A stretch of 64,000 bases of DNA from Solea solea. Lineage: Eukaryota > Chordata > Actinopteri > Pleuronectiformes > Soleidae. Below the pieces are notes generated by a model. That model searched no databases and was not told where the DNA came from. It saw only the letters and a program-made list of their open reading frames with translations. The translations under genes and the position numbers were made by a program. This document shows, in pieces, positions 51,005-61,968 of this stretch. The DNA is taken from the NCBI RefSeq assembly GCF_958295425.1, contig NC_081152.1, forward strand, positions 1,738,717-1,802,716, written 5' to 3'. Within the stretch, counting starts at the first letter, position 1; each line of letters starts with the position of its first letter.

Positions 51005-54000
51005 ACTTTCCATTCACTGTCAATCTGATGTTCCTTTTTTCTCACACTGTAAACCTGCTTCTGAGGTTAAATGATGCTGATGTTGTTATGACTGGGTTAC
51101 CCATAAAATCTCTTAAAGGATTCTGAATGGCCGTCTGTCTTCCTTCCCCTTTTCTACCATCAAAATATGGCTGCAAAAGGAATCACTTTACATGAGGATT
51201 TCCTTCTTTTGTTTACTCTCTCTGGTCACGTGAGATAATGTTTTTCTCAAGTTGGACGGAAATGTAAACAAACAAAACTGTCATCAATTTTTTTTTATTA
51301 TTCCCCATGTAAGAAAGGTATTTTTCTCTATTTTCTTGCCAGCAAACGGGTGTCCCTCTCAACGTGTCCATCCGTCTGCAGCTCAACCTCTACATGAAGA
51401 AAGTGTCCGGAATTACGTAAGGAAGCTAATCCCTAAGCTATCATCATGCCATTAATATTTGTCACGTATTGTGTGTTGATCTATTCGTCGGTCAGTATAA
51501 AGGGCTTTGTAGGCATTTCCTGCTTTTCTTGTCACTCGCTGTGTGTAACCTTGGAGTTTGAAGTTGGGTGTTCTGTCCTTGTAGAGAAACTGGCAAGATT
51601 TCTGAGGTGGTGATGCCCATGATCTGGTTTGAAGAGGTAAGTTTCTACATGTGTGTTAATACGTACGTACATATCAGATTTAGTGGTAATGTGGACCTTT
51701 GCTTGTTCTGGCCCCTAGACAGATGATAGATGACTGAAGTTGCTATAGCCTCTTAAAGCATTAGACTTAACAAAAAATCTAAACAAAGACAAGAGATTCA
51801 AGTGCCACTTTGCCCTTTTTTGTCACAACTGTCCTCGCTGTCAATGGCCTCACTGTGACCAGTGATATGTGATTAATGAAATGGTCGTAGTCAAATAACG
51901 TTCAATAAAACGGCCAGCAGGGGTCATTTCCTTCTGTTATACAAGGACTGACAACAGGAAAATGTGCATTTAAATGCCCAAGCAAGGATTTTGGATTATA
52001 TGAAAATTAAATGGTTTTTCATGTCTCATTACTCACTGAATACTTGCTGGTTCTGCAGCGACTTGTATGGAAGCTAATGCTAGAGCCATGTTGAATAATT
52101 TGATAATAAAGTATGAAGAAGTCTTCAGATGACACGGATATGTTTTCAGGACTTGGGTAGTTCAACTTTCAATCAGATTTTCTGTCAAGCCGTCTTCATC
52201 CAGTCTCTTCACTATTGGTGCACGTATACGGCGACAGTGATCAATCTCTGATACATTTAGATGTTGGAAGAATCTCTACTTCATCTAGCGTCCACTGCGC
52301 CATGTTGTGTGGTGAAGTTTGAAAATACTCCAATTTGAGCAAACAAAGCGAATAATTGAATTTAGTCTCTTGGATTTTGTGGTTAGCTCTTGGTAAATCA
52401 TGGACTTGGATTAGATTTACCAAGACCTAGTCTGCACAGCAACATTGCACTGCCTGTTGCTAACGCTAACATTATGCTACATTGTCCTCATTCAACAGTG
52501 ACAACAACGCTACCTTTAGCCAGTAGACTGTTTTGTTTTCTTCAGTTAGACAGCTGTTTGATTGTCTTGCAATATATTAATTATCACAGGTTCAATCATT
52601 TGCTCTTGATTTGAAGCTAATAATTATACAAGTTAGTGTGTGTCTTTGCATTAAGAGTTTTGCACATCAAATCTTTATTGTGTAATCTGTGAAACAAAGT
52701 GTTCTATGTATTCTTTTTCAGAGTGGTTATATAGACGGACCTATCCTCACTACATTCCACACAAACCTGGTTATTCTGCCTGCTGTGATGGAGTACATGC
52801 AGTACGGGTTCATAGCGCTTGGTCTGGTGACGATAATAATTGCCTTCCTTGTGCACCATCGAGCCAGGGTAAAGCTCCCTCACAGCATGATGTGACATTG
52901 TTTTTGTTGTCGTTTAACTGCATGCAGCATGTTGTCACACACACTTCTGCATGGTCTCCCAGAAAGCATAGGAAAAAAGGTGCAGGACAGACTGAAGATA
53001 CTGACAGATCAATTATTTGAAGAAAACAAAAGAGTAACCATTATCCATTAATAATGATTCCTTGCAATGCCAAGCCACAAATTAGTATTTCTTTCCCATG
53101 TTATGTCTGGAGCTCTGTAGAATATACTTCAATAAAGTGTGTTTTGCTACAATTTCTGTATTATTTAATTACATTTAAATTGTAATTATAAATAAAAGGA
53201 TAGTAACTTTAAAGGAAAATATAAATAATAAAAAAAGAAATTATATTGTGAACATCGACCTACACTGTGAAAACAAATTAAAGTAAAACCCTAACCCCAT
53301 ATCTGGGAAATATTTATATTTTTTATATATATATATATATATATACAAAAATTAAACTTGGCATGCAAGTTTTTCACTAGAGAAAAAACAACTTTAAGAA
53401 GAAATATTGAACTTTATGTTAATAAGATGGTACAGCTTAATTTTGCCAGTAACAAACTAAAACAATCCCAAATTTTAGTTGTGTGTTCACTGCTGGTGAG
53501 AGTATTAATCTTTACTCTTTACTGACATGAAAATGATGTGTTTTTTGTAGTCTAAAATAAGACTTTAAGTAAGACTATAAGTCATTTGGGCTATAGGGTC
53601 ATGCTTTAACAAATTCTGCCATCTTGCACCGCCATGTTTCTACCTTTTTAATTTTTATATGTTGATGTTTATTTGGTTCCCATGGATATTTGGCTGGCTA
53701 GGACTTGACAGGATAAAATGTTCCATTCCCAAATAATGTCAGTGTGCAGACAGTCTCTCCTTTTCCTAGTCGTAACACTCAAAGAGTGTTGTCTATATTC
53801 TTTCAAACTTTGCCTGCTATAGTATTTCTTCAAACTAATCGCTTATGCTGCCAGAGAAACGGTGTCTGTGTGTTAATGACAGTTGAGCTCTGGTGTCAGA
53901 TAGTTATATAACACGTCACGTTTTGCAAAAGGTTTTTAGTCCTGACCACTTTCAGATCTGAATGTCTCAATGTAAAGCTTGTGATGTTGTGGTTTTTTTC

Positions 54001-56562
54001 CCACAGAGGTCGAGGAACACTGCGGTGTCCTCCATTGTGTTTGAGAACCCCGGGGTTTGTAAAATTAAAACACTTGATTTGAATCAACGTCATCCAAATT
54101 GAATTGATCCCCCTATCAACTTAACGATCAACTTAAATTGAAGCAAGAATATTTGCTTTGTTTCTTCTTAATTGGAAGAACTGGTGTTTACTTTTGAAAC
54201 ATGGAATTTTGCTGCCTTAATTTTTTTTTTTTTTTTACCAATTGTTTCCCATTTCTTGCTTGTCGTTGTTTTGTGATTTGATGTCCACTGCTAAAGCTAA
54301 CATAATCAATTGATTGACAAAAAAATATACTTTTCATATGTGTGGACAATACACCAAAAAACTGTTGTCAGCTAAGGCTTAAAGACATTTTCAAGAAAAA
54401 AAATGCCATAGTTAAATAAATGTAATTAATTAAAGTAGATCAATTCAAAGATATTGATAAACCTTTCACAGGCTGGTAAAGTAATTTTTGTGCAGTGTAA
54501 TGTATACAGGTAAATGCAGTATTTATACATGATAACAGTGTATAATTACAGTAATATACTAGTAATGTTCATATTGGAAAATACTACTAAATCACAGTAT
54601 AATGGTGAACTGAAGTTACAGTAAAAAAAGAAGCATCATAGTAATATACTGTACATATGATATTATTCAATAAAATATTGGATTGAATAACTAAAGTTAC
54701 AATAAACAGATTTAAGTTACAGTAACTGACTATAAAAGTATTTAGTAATTACAATGAAGGCACAAAACGTACAACCAGTTATTTAGTGTGAAATTTACAG
54801 TCAAATGTTTTGCAGTGTATATTGTCTAATGACACTTTTATTACGTACTACAGGCATTTCTGTTCCCATATTAGAGCCTGTTGTATTTAGTGCAGAGGCA
54901 GGAGAAAAAGATTCTGTGTCCATGATGGATCAGAGATGCTGGATTGTGTTGATTCTGTTCTAGATTTCAGGAAATACTCTAGTGTTTCTCTAATTGTGAT
55001 GCTTGTCTCCTGACCTCTGCTGCATGATAATCAGTCCCCTGTAAAGAGCTGTTGGCACAAACCAATGAAGAGCGTCCATTTTTAATTACACATGATGATG
55101 ATGATGATTTTAATGACGCTGGCAAATGAACCCATCGCACGTCTCACATGATTAACTGCATGTTTGAATGTGATTACCTACAGAGGAGGCGCTCTGTTGG
55201 AATCCTCTCAGTCAAAAACAAAAACTTGCTGCTGCTGCTGCTGCTGCTGGTTTCCCCCAAATAACCAATCGACTTGTACCAGCTGCTTGTCATCATTTGT
55301 GTTTTTTCTGTTCAGCTGATGAGTAAAGCGGTTGTTGTTTTTAGGCCTCCATCAAAGAGCCAGTAAAAGGCTCCTATGGCACTGAGACAGCAAAGAAAAG
55401 TAACATAAACAATTAAGGTGGGTGCACGCATGAAGGCTGACATGTTCAACCTCCAGAGGAAAATTAAATTGATCTTGTTGTTGTTGTAAATAAATGTATC
55501 ACGTATTTGAAATTCCGACAGGTTGCGTTTCCACTGACGAAAAACATTACAGTTCATATCATTTGAAACATCATTTGTGGGTTATGATAGGTAATACATC
55601 TGTTTTTGTTTTTGATTTACACACAGATACTGTAAGTAAGTAAGCCCCCAATACTGCTGACGTTGATGTGAAATGTTTTTTAAAGATTTCACATTTTCAA
55701 GAAAGACGATCAATCCTGTTTCTTGTATAACTTCTCATCCCTGCACGTCTGAGTGAAAGCTAGAAATGTGTGTCACATATGACCAACAATTAACACAGAA
55801 TGTAAATAAAAACACATCAGTGTCACATTATATAACATAAGTTCTCACCTGTCCAGGGTGTGTCTGCTGAGATTGTCACAGCTCCCCCCGCGACCCTCAT
55901 GTGGAGGATAAAGTGCTAGAAAATGTGATGGATGGACACATCTCACATTAGAATGTGATGATTGTTGTAAGAACGTGATAGAAACAACAAAATGTGAAAC
56001 CTGTTTTGTTTAAACAAACCATCACATCACATGTTGCTGCTGTGACAGTGATACGCTTCCATACACATGTAACTATGTCCATCATTCTCTGGGACACTGG
56101 GTTGAGTGTGATGTGTTCAGTTAGCTCTGGAGCTTTGACCAACGTCACGCTGAGTTGAATACGTTTTGAAAATTGTTCCTTGTTCATTTAAGCAGAATTA
56201 ACAAGAATGAAATAACACGATTCTCACATCATTTGTGTGGTAAGGTAAGTAAACACATGACGTATCCTGTGAGAAAGGAGAACACAAGTCTGCCTCATAT
56301 TTGATGTTTGGTCATGTCTTTCTTTCTAATGATCTTTTCTGTTGAAAAGTGCTCAGCTGCATCAGTTTGACCTGATGACTGTCAGGACCATCATACCAGC
56401 TGGGATCATTGTTGCCCAGATGATAACTTGAAGGCTCCTTTGAACCCTTCCTAACAGCCTCTCTCTTTTCTGATCCCACCACAGAGAAGTAAACATGGAG
56501 CTGCATCAACGAGCACTACAACAGAAGAGAGAGACCCTCTACTACAAGAAGAACTTGATTGA
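37445..56562 (+). CDS. scarb1: Scavenger receptor class B member 1 (SR-BI), HDL receptor
   Basis: Exon 1a 37445-37564 or exon 1b 39832-39951, then 41753-41913, 43767-43908, 44017-44220, 45192-45287, 45387-45502, 46439-46605, 46720-46838, 51343-51416, 51585-51636, 52722-52868, 54007-54054, 56485-56562 (TGA). With one first exon the CDS is 1524 nt, 507 residues; human SR-BI is 509. It is a CD36-family membrane receptor for selective uptake of HDL cholesteryl ester. Visible features: N-terminal TM (about 8-31), the ectodomain (MWRDIPVPFFMSVYFFN, GPYVYR, MMENQP, WGYDSELVEFLNKYFPGM), several N-glycosylation sites (NITF, NESD, NGTA, NGTD, NVSS, NVSI), family cysteines (QCNMINGT, DACRS, CPCRQAG, SSCRF), then a C-terminal TM (about 434-462) and a short tail. 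The ectodomain fits SCARB1 much better than SCARB2 or CD36. Intron 8 is 4.5 kb of repeats. Confidence 0.95.
38119..38398 (+). mobile_element. tRNA-derived SINE, copy 3 (best preserved)
   Basis: A box ATCAGTGGTAGAGC, then TCGTCTTTCAACTTGAAGG and a B box GGTTTGATTCC. A long tRNA-unrelated body and a TATAAATAAAGACCATTTAC tail follow. It sits in intron 1 of the exon-1a form of scarb1. Confidence 0.8.
39446..39538 (+). promoter_or_regulatory. scarb1: Promoter of scarb1 exon 1b: DR4-like site, ZNF143/Staf-like site, GC box, TATA box
   Basis: In order: AGGTCA-ACAA-AAGTCA (39446-39461), a direct repeat of nuclear-receptor half sites spaced by four, the LXR/TR type; ACTACATTTCCCAGGGTCC (39475-39493), close to the ZNF143/Staf consensus; a GC box GAGGGCGGG (39504-39512); and TTTATAAA (39531-39538). 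About 290 bases of leader with GT repeats then run to the ATG at 39832. Mammalian SCARB1 is a known LXR target, so the DR4 is plausible, but binding is inferred. Confidence 0.6.
39653..39730. repeat. GT microsatellite in the scarb1 exon-1b leader
   Basis: GT run with a few A interruptions, between the TATA box and the exon-1b ATG, hence within or near the 5' UTR. Confidence 0.9.
39832..39951 (+). CDS. scarb1: scarb1 alternative first coding exon 1b
   Basis: 40 codons, MAINKSRVAIGFIVAGVL onward, ending in DDQIVK|GTAAGC at phase 0. It encodes the same N-tip and first transmembrane helix as exon 1a, 2.4 kb upstream. It has the stronger promoter context (TATA and GC box) and so may be the main start. 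A GT microsatellite starts right after its donor. Confidence 0.9.
39964..40270. repeat. GT run plus GGGTTAG-containing teleost repeat
   Basis: A GT run (39964-39988) leads into TGTGGGGACC, TATGGGGAC and GGGGTTAGGGTTAGG blocks and ends in GGACACTTTCTG. The same kind of sequence brackets the Tc1 fragment at 61130-61925. It is a dispersed repeat, not a telomere. Confidence 0.6.
40612..40950. repeat. Probable hAT-type MITE
   Basis: It opens ACAGGGGTCTCACTCAAATG, then ACCTGGGGGCCACTG, a typical start of fish hAT-type MITEs. A TGGCCGCATGAAATGG stretch near 40910 may be its far end. Ends not defined. Confidence 0.4.
42172..42511 (+). mobile_element. Palindromic MITE, ATCGATTAATC family, full copy
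   Basis: It runs from AGAGCTGAAACAATTAATTG to ATCATTAGTTGCAGCTCT, so its ends are inverted copies. Its body (CTTTGCTCTGGACGACAAAG, GAATCATTTGGTTTGTGG) is shared with the other copies. Intron of scarb1. Confidence 0.75.
43087..43195. repeat. CATC repeat and teleost repeat fragment
   Basis: CCATCCATCCATC is followed by CGACCGCTTTATCCTCCACA and GTCAGCTGACATAGGGCGAC, blocks of a very common fish repeat. Other pieces lie near 18600, 38905, 50460-50820 and 55850. Confidence 0.6.
44267..44552 (+). mobile_element. Palindromic MITE, ATCGATTAATC family
   Basis: It has the same body as 42172-42511 (TTTGGTTTGTGGACAAAACA and AGAACATCATCATTTC). It starts seven bases after... the neighbouring scarb1 exon 44017-44220 ends at 44220, some 46 bases before it. 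Confidence 0.7.
49090..49180 (-). mobile_element. LINE 3' tail
   Basis: The minus strand carries AACAAATTCCTTGTATGTGT and CAATAAAGCTTTTTCTGATT, a common 3' tail of fish LINEs. Confidence 0.55.
50936..51001. repeat. AT microsatellite
   Basis: About 66 bases of AT repeat with one ACAGT interruption, in scarb1 intron 8. Confidence 0.95.
52722..53136 (+). CDS. scarb1: scarb1 exon 11 with a possible composite terminal form
   Basis: The exon proper (52722-52868) encodes the C-terminal TM helix (QYGFIALGLVTIIIAFLVH) and ends in AGG|GTAAAG. If that donor is not used, translation runs eight codons on (VKLPHSMM) to TGA at 52893-52895. An AATAAA with a GTGTGTTTTG stretch after it follows at 53131-53136, as for an alternative polyadenylated end with a very short tail. 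Confidence 0.45.
54007..54054 (+). CDS. scarb1: scarb1 48-nt tail cassette exon
   Basis: It encodes RSRNTAVSSIVFENPG, with an acceptor CCCACAG and a weak donor GGG|GTTTGT, phase 0 at both ends. Skipping it would join exon 11 directly to the last exon without changing the frame. In mammals the SR-BI and SR-BII tails arise by skipping the equivalent exon, so a splice choice here is plausible. Confidence 0.7.
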
Positions 56563-57092
56563 CACTCCTGCACGAGTGAACGTGCAAACATACATAAACC
56601 TGATACTGTGAAGGCAATCATCATCATTCCAGCTTGTTGAAGTGATTCTCCGTGGCAGGGTGCCCCATATGCTCTATATGCTAATGAGAATATTGCATAG
56701 ATGAACGTGTGTTGTCTTCTTTTTTTATACTTGACTAATGTTGATGAAACTCAGCCGGAGACTGAGGTTGAGAAGTTCACACAGAAGATGCTTCTGCTAC
56801 TGACTAAGCCAAAAAAACACTTTATTTCCAACGACATGTTATAGTTTGTTCACGTCATCAGGAGCAATAATAGACATCACTGATTCTTTTTGTTTTTGTA
56901 CCTCGCCATGTTAAAGAGATGTTTCTGTGTTAAAAGCACAAACCGACAAAGTAATGATGGAATGATGGCGGTAAATGACAATGTGCTACTGTCCTCTGTA
57001 AAGGTGTGAATGTTATTTCATGACGATGTGAATAATGCCATTAATGTGACTGAGAATCAACGTGCCTTTGTAAAAAATGATCTAATGTATGT

Positions 57093-57143
57093 ATTAAATA
57101 ACTGATGTTCAAAAAATGCCAAATTATACATTTTGAAATTAAA
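57093..57143 (+). terminator. scarb1: Possible polyadenylation signals of scarb1
   Basis: Two ATTAAA hexamers (57093-57098 and 57138-57143) lie about 530-580 bases past the stop. ATTAAA is the commonest variant of AATAAA. Either could end the transcript; no canonical AATAAA was noticed between the stop and this point. Confidence 0.35.
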
Positions 57144-59397
57144 CATTGACCGATAAATTGTTAAAAAGTTGAGAAGTTTGTGAATCTAAATTACATTTAT
57201 TCACATGTCAACTTGATAGTATTCTTATTGCTCGTTTATTTAATTAACAGTTTCATGCATATGAAACCTACTTATGTAGGCTCGTACACGTAGGTACCTA
57301 CGAGCCCATGTTCATACCTATGTATCAACCTACTGTCTGACATACTGTAGGTATCATCATACCTGGATATAGAGCTGCAACTAACCATTATTTTCATTAT
57401 CGATTAATCTGTCGATTATTTTCTCGATTAATCAATTAATCCTTTGGTCCATAAAATATTAGAAAACCTTAAAAAGTGTTGTTTGTTGTTCATCAAAGCT
57501 TTAAATGATGATGTTCTCTAATGTCTTGTTTTGTCCACAAACCAAAATGATTCACTTTTGATGATTTCTTTGTTCTCCAGAGCAAAGAAATGAAGAAAAT
57601 ACTCACATTCAAGAAGCTTAAACAATCAGAAATCTTGTTTTAATCATGAAAAAAGCTTCAAAATAGTTGTCTATTCATTTAGTAATCAATTAATTGATCT
57701 ATTGTTTCAGCTCTACCTTGATACATAGTCAAGAAGTCCAGCCACACAAACACAGTTTCCCTCAAAGGGCTTTGAGTTTGTACAGCAAGTGACGCCCTGT
57801 GTCCTTCTGTGACCCTCTGTGGTGGAACATGAGCTTCCTCTGGTGGAACATGGAGGAAAATCAGAAACACTGTTGTGCTGTATGAACCACGGTGTGTGAG
57901 CAGAGCTGAGGAGTGTGTAGAAAATGAAACAAATTAAAAACATGAATTAAATAATAATTAGAGTCACCTTATCTCCCGCTCCATCTTAATCTAATCTCAC
58001 TATACCAGAAGTATATGTGAGGAAGAGGAGGATGATGAGAGAATAAATCTGCCTCTGTGAAGAGTCTATTTACACCACTTTATTTTAACGTTGATGATAA
58101 TGGTGGTCATTTTCCCAGGTGTTATTTACCACTGTTCTAGAGTATGGGTGTAAAATAATATAACATTCAACAAACCAAACTTATAGATTTAATAAAGAAA
58201 CAAATCAGAGATCAAATTTAATTTAAAGAAGTGTCATGTTAAGATATAATCGATATTTGTTTCCACGATATAAAATTAATTGTTTCACCCAAGAAATACA
58301 CAAAAGGAGTGGTAAATATTTAAAGTTATCAAGGATTTTCCATTGAAATCAGCAGTATAGTTATACAGTCTGTCGTTACCTCACTTCCTCTACACACACA
58401 GGTCTGTCGTCACGTAACAGCCAATAAATTGCTGTACTCATTTTACTGAATGTATAAATCTAAACGAGAAACAGCGAAATACAAATGAGAGGCAGAGCCT
58501 CCTTATAAACCCCGTCTGGTTCCAGCTCTTTGTTTTCGAAGTCAATGGAGGAGCAGGAGAGACGTCACATATTAGCTCGTGGGCCATGATTGCATGGCGG
58601 GCCGGACGTGGCCCACGAACCTTGAGTTTGACAGCTTGTGCGCCAGAGACTGTTCATGAAGTGAACTAATAAACGATGAGACGTCCCCTAACATGAGAAT
58701 GGTCCCCATACATTCTTGCATGTATGATTAGAGAGAGTCTAATACGCGGACATTCTTGGTGCAGCTGTTGTCTCTGAACTGAAATAGCATCACTGCTCAC
58801 ATTCCCAAGGTCTTCAGTCGGGAAAGAGGTTTTACTTTTAAGCACAAAGGTGGTTTGTTGTGATCCATCCTTCCACACGTAACTCACCGTCTCCCCCTCA
58901 CATCTCCTATATTTAATCTGCCCTGTGACCAGGCTGCTGTGGAATCAACTCTTCTCCACACATTGTCAAAACAAGGGGCTAATCCTGCCCAACAGGTGCT
59001 AGACCCCCCCCCCCCACACACACACACACACAAATACACACACCCTATTTCTACACAACACACACATGGCATCACAAGCTCCTCTTAATGTGGCACTGTT
59101 GCCATGGGAGCCTGAGAGTCACGCTGTCCAAAAGCAGTGGAGAATGCAGGCGGGGGCGGAGCATGGGCGGAGCATGGGCGGAGCTCTCCTGCTGAATGGA
59201 CCAGAGTTTCAGCTGTTTGTGCCTCTGCAGCGTCACATCTGTGGTGACCAACAACACGACGTCCGTCAGGTGTTAAACAGAATATCTCAGGTCAACAATG
59301 GACCTGGACACGATGTGAGCACAACTGTCCCTCATAACGCCAGCTTTCAGCCACATACTGGCACATTGTCTCCACACAGTAGCCGGCCACTCTGACT
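57144..59397. other. Gap between scarb1 and tacr1 (tail to tail)
   Basis: No protein gene is seen. It holds one inverted copy of the palindromic MITE family (57371-57716), a short hAT-like GGGCCGGACGTGGCCC fragment near 58600, CA and C runs near 59008-59030, and probably the tacr1 3' UTR at the high end. Confidence 0.5.
57371..57716 (-). mobile_element. Palindromic MITE, ATCGATTAATC family, full copy, inverted
   Basis: It runs from AGAGCTGCAACTAACC to TTGTTTCAGCTCT and carries the reverse complement of the body at 42172-42511 (TTTTGTCCACAAACC, AGCAAAGAAA). Confidence 0.75.
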
Positions 59398-60491
59398 CTA
59401 CTGTGAGGGGCTACGGGGACGGTTGGAGCTGTTGGATGGGACCTCCAGGTGGCTCGGGGTGGGAGGGGCACAGGACGGCAGCTCCACCCTCTTTTGCTCT
59501 GCTGAGGGAGGGTGGGCGGCGGCAGAGACGACCGTCTCCATCCGGCTGGCTCGATATATGCTCCCCTGCAACAGGAAAGAACAAGTTACATAAAGCAATC
59601 TTTTTATTTCAAATAAATTCCCGCTTTTGTTTGTTTGTCTGAGCGTTTTCTTGGAAATACAATACGAGAAATGTTGATTTGCAGGGTTCCCACACCTTGG
59701 CTGAAGTCGAATTTAAGAACATTAAGGACTTTCCAGGACCGATTCCCTCAAATTCAAGGACCGAATGTGTTGACACAGCTTAAGATGGGAGGGAGGACAA
59801 GTTGTAAGAGACAACTTTATTTATTGTTAAACCTTTTCTGTCCTTCTTTTTTTAAAGTGGAGCTGCAACCTAATCGTGATGTGCCGCGTCGAGGCGAGGC
59901 GAGGCGAGGCGAGTAGAGCCGGTGTAAATACGCCGTAGCTCTCTGCTGCTGTAATACTGGGAATTTCCCCCTTGTGGGACAATAAAGGTAAATCGTGTCA
60001 TGCTTTCAAGATTCAAGATGTTTCTTCACCGTTTGTGCATGAACATGAACAGCGGGACCGTCCGGGGACACAGGATTTCTTGGTTGTGAGTGGGTCATTT
60101 GAAGGCAGAGAAAGAAAACAACAAGATGCAGAGAAATAGAAAAATAAAGTAAACGTACAAAACTATTCAAGGCAACAAAATCGCCTGGAGCTATTATGCT
60201 TTTATTGTTAAGAAGCCACAAGAAATGTCATATTCAAAATTGTAATTGCTCACTTTGTTTAAATACTTTTACTTTTACTTCTAATACTTAAGTACATTTT
60301 ATATCCGAAAATTACTTTTGATACTTAAGAACAATAAATGTCAGGTACTTTACGACTTTTACTCAATTAATATTGTAAAAGGTGACTTTAACTTCTACCA
60401 AAGTCATTTTCTGGTAAGATACTTTCAAGTACTTTATACAAGACTGCCCAAAACTACAATACAAACTGAACCGTGGGCTTGTTGAATGAGT

Positions 60492-60531
<40 letters not shown>

Positions 60532-61933
60532 AGACACACACACACCTGTGTGTGCAGGTAATGTGGTGATTTGAGCTCCAGCTGCTCCTTGACGTTTGTG
60601 GGGACACAGCAGCAAAACGCCTGCTGGAAACCTGCTCTGAACCTGGAAGACAAGCGTTTGATAAAAGTCTGGATTAAACAGGCGGACGGGATTACACATT
60701 CAAACACAGATTTGGGTCCGTCACGCTCTCGACAGCTGCAGCCATTTTTGACAACACACTGTGGAAAGTACCTGCTGTTGAGGCAGTAGTAGATGATGGG
60801 GTTGTACATGGTGGAGCTCATGGCCAACCACATGACGGCCAGGTACACCTGCTGGATGTAGCGCTGTTCAAACAGATCGGGGAAGAACTGGTGCAAGAGG
60901 AAGTAGATGTGATAGGGCAGCCAGCAGACGGCGAAGGTACACACCACCACGATCATCATCTTCACCACCTGTCACAGGCAAACATGCAGGAGATTGAGAT
61001 GAATTTGAAATAATCTGTTTTGTTTTTGTGGGGATTAAAAAGCCATTCAATTACATGACTGGGTAGTGACAGATAATGAGGCTAAGGGACACAAGTACAG
61101 AAGCATGAGTAGCTGTGTATGTGTGTGTGTGTGTTCTTGTGGGGGTATCTTTGTGAGGACCAGTGCCATCAGCTCCGTCCCCTGGGACTTTTCCACCATT
61201 TGTCACGTTTCAACCACACATTTGAATGAATTGTTGATTTTTCATGATTTTCAAATATAAATCTGAAAGTGTTGAATGTAAACTTCCCCCCGAGTCACTA
61301 CGTTGTACAACCACCTTTTGCTGCAATTACAGCTGCAAGTCTTTTGGTGCCCATTCTTCTTTACAAATGTAGCTCCAACTCAGTCAGATTAGATGAAGAC
61401 AGCTTTTCTGTCCCAGAGTCTCTATTGGATTATGGTCTGGGCCATTCTAATGCATTAATAAGCCTGGATCTAAACCATTTCATTGTAGCGTTGGCTGTGC
61501 ATTTAGGAAGATAAACCTCCGCCCAGCTCTCAAGGCTTTTGCAGACTCAAACAGGTTTTCTTCAGGAGGAGTCGCTCCATCCGTCTTTCCATCATCTCTG
61601 AACCATCTTTCCTGACCCTGCTGAAGAGAAGCATCCCCACAGCATGAAGCTGCCTCCACCATGTTTCACAGTCAGGATGGTTTGCATTTAGATGTGTTAT
61701 ATAAGTTATATCATTTCTTAAGGCAATTGGTTTCGACTAGATTTTACGTAGAGGTTTCACAGTAAAGGGGGATTAATACTTTGTGAGGTCCAAAGGGTTT
61801 GGGGTTTTAGGATTTAGGTTAGAATTGGTTTGTGTTAGCGTTAGGATTAGGCACTTAGTTGTGATGGGTATAGATGGTAAGGGTGTTAAGAAAGGCATTA
61901 TGTCTATGATGTGTCCTCACTGAGAGATACAAA

Positions 61934-61968
<35 letters not shown>

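Larger units (their letters stand above)
46839..51342. other. scarb1: Large repeat-rich intron 8 of scarb1
   Basis: 4.5 kb without an exon. It holds a repeat shared with 4195 (47105-47240), AT runs (49037-49067 and 50936-51001), a LINE tail (49090-49180) and a common repeat with 12-bp CATGTGCACCAC tandems (about 50782-50815). Confidence 0.7.

Noticed and set aside
37445..56562. Calling the CD36-family gene SCARB2 because of its dileucine tail
   Set aside because: The ectodomain (CPCRQAG, HPHFYNADPVL, IDIHP) and junctions fit SCARB1; the dileucine alone is also found in SR-BII.
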